From the NCBI GenBank assembly GCA_014376785.1, contig JACMQW010000031.1, forward strand, positions 1 to 35,889: a stretch of DNA of 35,889 bases. The letters are read 5' to 3'. This DNA is from Oligoflexia bacterium. Lineage in GTDB: Bacteria > Bdellovibrionota > UBA1018. Below the pieces are notes generated by a model. The model had not been told where the DNA came from, searched no databases, and saw nothing but the letters and a program-made list of their open reading frames with translations. Below, piece by piece: positions 33,527 through 35,889 of the stretch (positions are counted from its first letter, which is position 1; each line of letters starts with the position of its first letter). The position numbers were made by a program, and so were the translations under genes.

Positions 33527-34491
33527 AAAATGCTGCTACGTTGGTCCGCGTGCTTTTTTAAGAGGTAATCCACCAGCCGATCGATGCTGGTGACGAGTTT
33601 TGAATTGGGGAATTCGAGCATCACCGGGCGCTTCCGCCGGATGGCTTGCCAGACGGCGCTGTCGTAGTCGAGATATCCGAGGTAATCGAGTTCGATACCG
33701 AAGTATTTTTTGCACACCGTTTTAACCGAAAAACCGATTTCAATATCGGAGTGGGTCCGCACTTGATTCAGAATCAGTTTGGGTCGGAAACGTTCGATTT
33801 CACTTTTCAATGCGGCCGCGAGTTCCGGACTCTCGCGCGTTGCGACCCGAAATAAATCCGAGGGTGAGCGGATGCCTTCATTGTTTTTCGCATCCATCGC
33901 TATTTCGATCCATTTGCGCGCATCATGAAGTTTTGGGCTGAGCCAAAGTCGACGAAAGTAAGCACTCTTCAGAAATCGGTAGCCGTTCTCGATCGAAGTC
34001 GGTTCAGGAAGCAGAGTTACGATGTTGATGTCCGCGGCGAGAAAAAAATCGAGCGTGTGGGCAGAGGTTCCTGCTCCGAGATCAAACACCACGTAATCCG
34101 CATCGACATCCCGGATCGCGTTCATAAATCGTGTCTTCTGAGTCTCAGGAACGTTTGCGATGCTGACTGAATCTTGAGCACCACTGATGAATTCCAAATT
34201 GGGTATGCTCGTCGGAGAGATGCAAGCGGAGATCTGACTCACGCGCTCCGAAAAAAAATCGTTCAATGTCTGTCTGGGGAGTTCCACGCCGAGGGTGGTG
34301 TGCAAATTTGCACCGCCGAGATCCAAATCCACCGCGAGGACCTTATGGCCAGTTCGCGAGAGGGAAATAGCGAGGCTGGAGGAGAGTAGGCTTTTTCCCA
34401 CGCCTCCTTTGCCGCCACCGATGGCCCAGATTTGTTTGACACGACGTTGTGGCTTTCGAGTCTCGCTAACGAGAGACGTTTGTCCATCCAT
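33523..34491 (-). CDS. MinD/FlhG-like P-loop ATPase
   Basis: 322 aa. Deviant Walker A GGGKGGVGKS (25-34), Walker A' DLDLGGANLHTTLG, and Walker B-like YVVFDLGAGTSAHTLDFFLAAD. This places it among the MinD/ParA/FlhG ATPases, nearest to the FlhG/YlxH group by the GGANLHTTLG block. Such proteins place cell-pole or division structures, or regulate flagella number, but no flagellar gene is in the window. It has no C-terminal amphipathic helix I can point out. Ribosome binding site GAGGA about 9 nt before ATG. First gene of the operon that includes the J/HTH protein, RluD and PgeF. Confidence 0.9.
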   Translation of the reverse strand: MDGQTSLVSETRKPQRRVKQIWAIGGGKGGVGKSLLSSSLAISLSRTGHKVLAVDLDLGGANLHTTLGVELPRQTLNDFFSERVSQISACISPTSIPNLEFISGAQDSVSIANVPETQKTRFMNAIRDVDADYVVFDLGAGTSAHTLDFFLAADINIVTLLPEPTSIENGYRFLKSAYFRRLWLSPKLHDARKWIEIAMDAKNNEGIRSPSDLFRVATRESPELAAALKSEIERFRPKLILNQVRTHSDIEIGFSVKTVCKKYFGIELDYLGYLDYDSAVWQAIRRKRPVMLEFPNSKLVTSIDRLVDYLLKKHADQRSSIL

Positions 34492-34687
34492 GGAGATGAG
34501 TTCCTCAAATCTTAGAATGACGGAGGAACGGAATAAATTCGAAGAAAATCTTTAGTTTAGCTTCCACTTTAGAGAATAAGTGAAAACTGTTGTGCTGCGC
34601 TGCGCATAAAAATACACTTTCCCTAACGCGCATCCACCGGCAAAATAGGAAGACAAACGACATTTTGCGTCATACTGAGGAGATCAA

Positions 34688-35395
34688 ATGCGTGATCGTA
34701 ATGGCAGTTCACCCAGCAGCGTCGTATCCCGAATGATGTCGCTCCATGTGCGTTCGGACTTACATCTGGCGCGTAAGGCTTGGCATACCCTGATGGGGCT
34801 TTTCATCGTTGCCGTCTACATGGCCGGGCTCACGCGTTCTCAGGGAGTGCTCGTCTTGGGCGGATTTCTCGCTTTCACGCTTGCCGCGGAAGGTGCTCGA
34901 CTTCGCATCCCGGCAATCAATGAAATCTTCATGCGCGTTTGGGGACCGCTCATGCGCTCGTGCGAAGTGAATCGTTTCAGCGGAACCCCTTATTACATCG
35001 CGTCTGCGCTGATCGCGGTCGGAATTTTTCCGAAGCCCATTGCTGCCCTCTCGATTGCCTTTCTGGCCGTCGGCGATCCGATTGCTTCACTCTTTGGGAT
35101 TCTCTACGGAGATCGGTCGATTCGCTTCTCAAATGGGAAATCTTTGATCGGAACTGCGGCTGGAATGCTGGCTTGCGGGCTGGTTGCCTTCCTGTTTTTG
35201 CAGGTGATGAACCAGTCTCAGTTTCTCGAGCTCCGAATGGACCACTTGGTCCTTCTCTCGGTGGTAGGGGCCTTTGCAGGCGGGGGGGCGGAGCTCTTGC
35301 CGATGGAAGTGGATGACAACTTTGCGATTCCGGTCGTTTCGGGCTTTGTGCTCTGGCTTGCCTTTATCGTCATGGGCGTCACCACAGTGTCCTGA
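34688..35395 (+). CDS. Integral-membrane polyprenol/diacylglycerol kinase-like protein
   Basis: 235 aa with six or seven hydrophobic helices (for example HTLMGLFIVAVYMAGL, GVLVLGGFLAFTLAAEG, YIASALIAVGIF, MLACGLVAFLFL, FVLWLAFIVMGV). Family landmarks AVGDPIASLFGILYGDRS, SNGKSLIGTAAGM and AELLPMEVDDNFAIPVVSG match the CTP-dependent dolichol kinase/phytol kinase-like/DGK1 superfamily (related to phosphatidate cytidylyltransferase). The likely reaction is phosphorylation of a lipid alcohol with CTP; the substrate is not determined. The ATG has GAGGAG 6 nt upstream. It lies divergent from the MinD-like gene with a 196-nt gap that contains no other gene. Confidence 0.82.
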   Translation: MRDRNGSSPSSVVSRMMSLHVRSDLHLARKAWHTLMGLFIVAVYMAGLTRSQGVLVLGGFLAFTLAAEGARLRIPAINEIFMRVWGPLMRSCEVNRFSGTPYYIASALIAVGIFPKPIAALSIAFLAVGDPIASLFGILYGDRSIRFSNGKSLIGTAAGMLACGLVAFLFLQVMNQSQFLELRMDHLVLLSVVGAFAGGGAELLPMEVDDNFAIPVVSGFVLWLAFIVMGVTTVS

Positions 35396-35417
35396 GTTTA
35401 GGGGTCTAAAGTGACGC

Positions 35418-35430
35418 ATAATGGCATTAT
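35418..35430. promoter_or_regulatory. 13-bp palindrome, candidate activator site
   Basis: ATAATGGCATTAT is a perfect palindrome about the central G. It lies about 130 nt upstream of the predicted sigma54 start at 35555. That is the usual distance for enhancer sites of NtrC-type activators. Confidence 0.4.
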
Positions 35431-35528
35431 TTTGATGCACCCTGTATAAATTACCGTCAATTGCTCACTTCTTAGGCGCACCTCGCGTTTAAATCCCTAG
35501 ATTCATTGGGTTTGGCAGTTTCAACCTC

Positions 35529-35544
35529 TGGCACATGCGTTGCT
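35529..35544 (+). promoter_or_regulatory. Sigma54 (-24/-12) promoter
   Basis: TGGCACATGCGTTGCT matches the sigma54 consensus TGGCACG-N4-TTGCW with the exact 10-nt gap between GG and GC; only the last base of the -24 element differs. The predicted transcript starts near 35555, 14 nt before the GTG start of the next gene and directly ahead of its AGGGGG ribosome binding site. Confidence 0.8.
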
Positions 35545-35568
35545 TTATAGAGCACAGGGGGCCTGATC

Positions 35569-35889
35569 GTGAAAACTGTTCCATTTCAGTACTGCGCATT
35601 AGCAGCAATGAGTCTACTGGTTTGCGCCACCACAATCGAGGTCAGCCCCTCATTATCCGCACTGGCTTCTCCTTCGCCCCCAGAGTCAGCGGTTGCAACG
35701 TCGGTTGAAACGGCTCCCATGATCCCACTGGAGAAAAATTTTAATTTCGAATCTCTACCGTTGGTTTCGACCCGAGCCGTGTCTCGTGCAAGTCGTAAAA
35801 CGGTTCGTATCCGAACCCTTCCGAGTCGAGTGGTCGCAGCTTTTTCTCCATCTTGGACGAATTCTGCCCACACCCAAACTCACGCAAAC
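35569..35889 (+). CDS. Putative secreted protein, 3'-truncated by window end
   Basis: Starts with GTG, which has a strong AGGGGG at 35556-35561, 7 nt away. The 107 codons in the window are open to the last base, so the gene continues outside. The N-terminus looks like a signal peptide (MKTVPFQYCALAAMSLLVCATT, then ALASPSP). The rest in view is Ser/Thr/Ala-rich with Arg-rich patches (STRAVSRASRKTVRIRTLPSR). No family is recognised from the first 107 residues. It is driven by a strong sigma54 promoter immediately upstream. The opposite-strand reading frame here lacks a start region or family match and is taken as a shadow. Confidence 0.72.
   Translation, partial: MKTVPFQYCALAAMSLLVCATTIEVSPSLSALASPSPPESAVATSVETAPMIPLEKNFNFESLPLVSTRAVSRASRKTVRIRTLPSRVVAAFSPSWTNSAHTQTHAN

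Noticed and set aside
35586-35873. Minus-strand reading frame of 95 codons
   Set aside because: The opposite strand has a start codon with a strong ribosome binding site, a signal peptide and a sigma54 promoter. The minus-strand frame has no such support.

Overview
The window looks like chromosome from a Gram-negative bacterium, most likely in the Bdellovibrionota/deltaproteobacterial area. Evidence: abundant lipoproteins and outer-membrane beta-barrels, a sigma54 activator with sigma54-type promoters, HDOD and GGDEF signalling proteins, a VKOR-DsbA fusion, and a MinD-like ATPase next to a J-domain/HTH fusion protein. The lineage is inferred from gene content only. Genes are densely packed with many stop/start overlaps. 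I saw no tRNA, rRNA, CRISPR array or insertion sequence. Two genes are cut by the window edges (a symporter at 1 and a secreted protein at 35889).

Layout. 1-5.6 kb: end of a dicarboxylate/amino-acid:cation symporter, an ExbB-ExbD proton-channel pair, lysine 2,3-aminomutase, a lipoprotein, a 2-hydroxyacid dehydrogenase pseudogene carrying two in-frame UGA codons, and a small secreted Lys/Ala-rich protein behind a near-consensus sigma54 promoter. 5.7-8.4 kb: a six-gene ribosomal protein operon (L24, L28, S18, L31 type B, S14, L32). Every member that can have a zinc-binding form lacks the paired cysteines here, and a Fur/Zur repressor gene is divergent. This looks like a zinc-starvation ribosome-remodelling locus. 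8.5-12.4 kb: an HDOD protein, PAS histidine kinase and NtrC-type sigma54 activator in one operon. 12.5-17.1 kb: an outer-membrane protein, a Cys-rich repeat lipoprotein, a diguanylate cyclase and an NlpC/P60-like lipoprotein. 17.1-22.8 kb (minus strand): ygfZ, a giant metalloprotease-propeller-barrel protein, fabI and add, closely packed. 22.9-27 kb: a YhaM-like OB-HD exoribonuclease, an unknown anchored protein, TatD and VKOR-DsbA. 27-30.8 kb: an orphan oligopeptide-binding lipoprotein, a LysR regulator and two unknown genes. 31-34.5 kb (minus strand): MinD-like ATPase, J-domain/RodZ-like HTH fusion, RluD-type pseudouridine synthase and PgeF, tightly coupled. 34.7 kb to the end: a polyprenol/diacylglycerol-kinase-like membrane protein and a sigma54-driven secreted protein.

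The best candidates for something new are: (i) the zinc-independent ribosomal operon, with an RGG-repeat S18 and an unexpected L24; (ii) the single-chain metalloprotease/beta-propeller/beta-barrel; (iii) the J-domain without HPD fused to a RodZ-like HTH in the MinD-RluD-PgeF operon; and (iv) sigma54 promoters placed almost directly on the start codons of secreted-protein genes, in the same window as a sigma54 activator.
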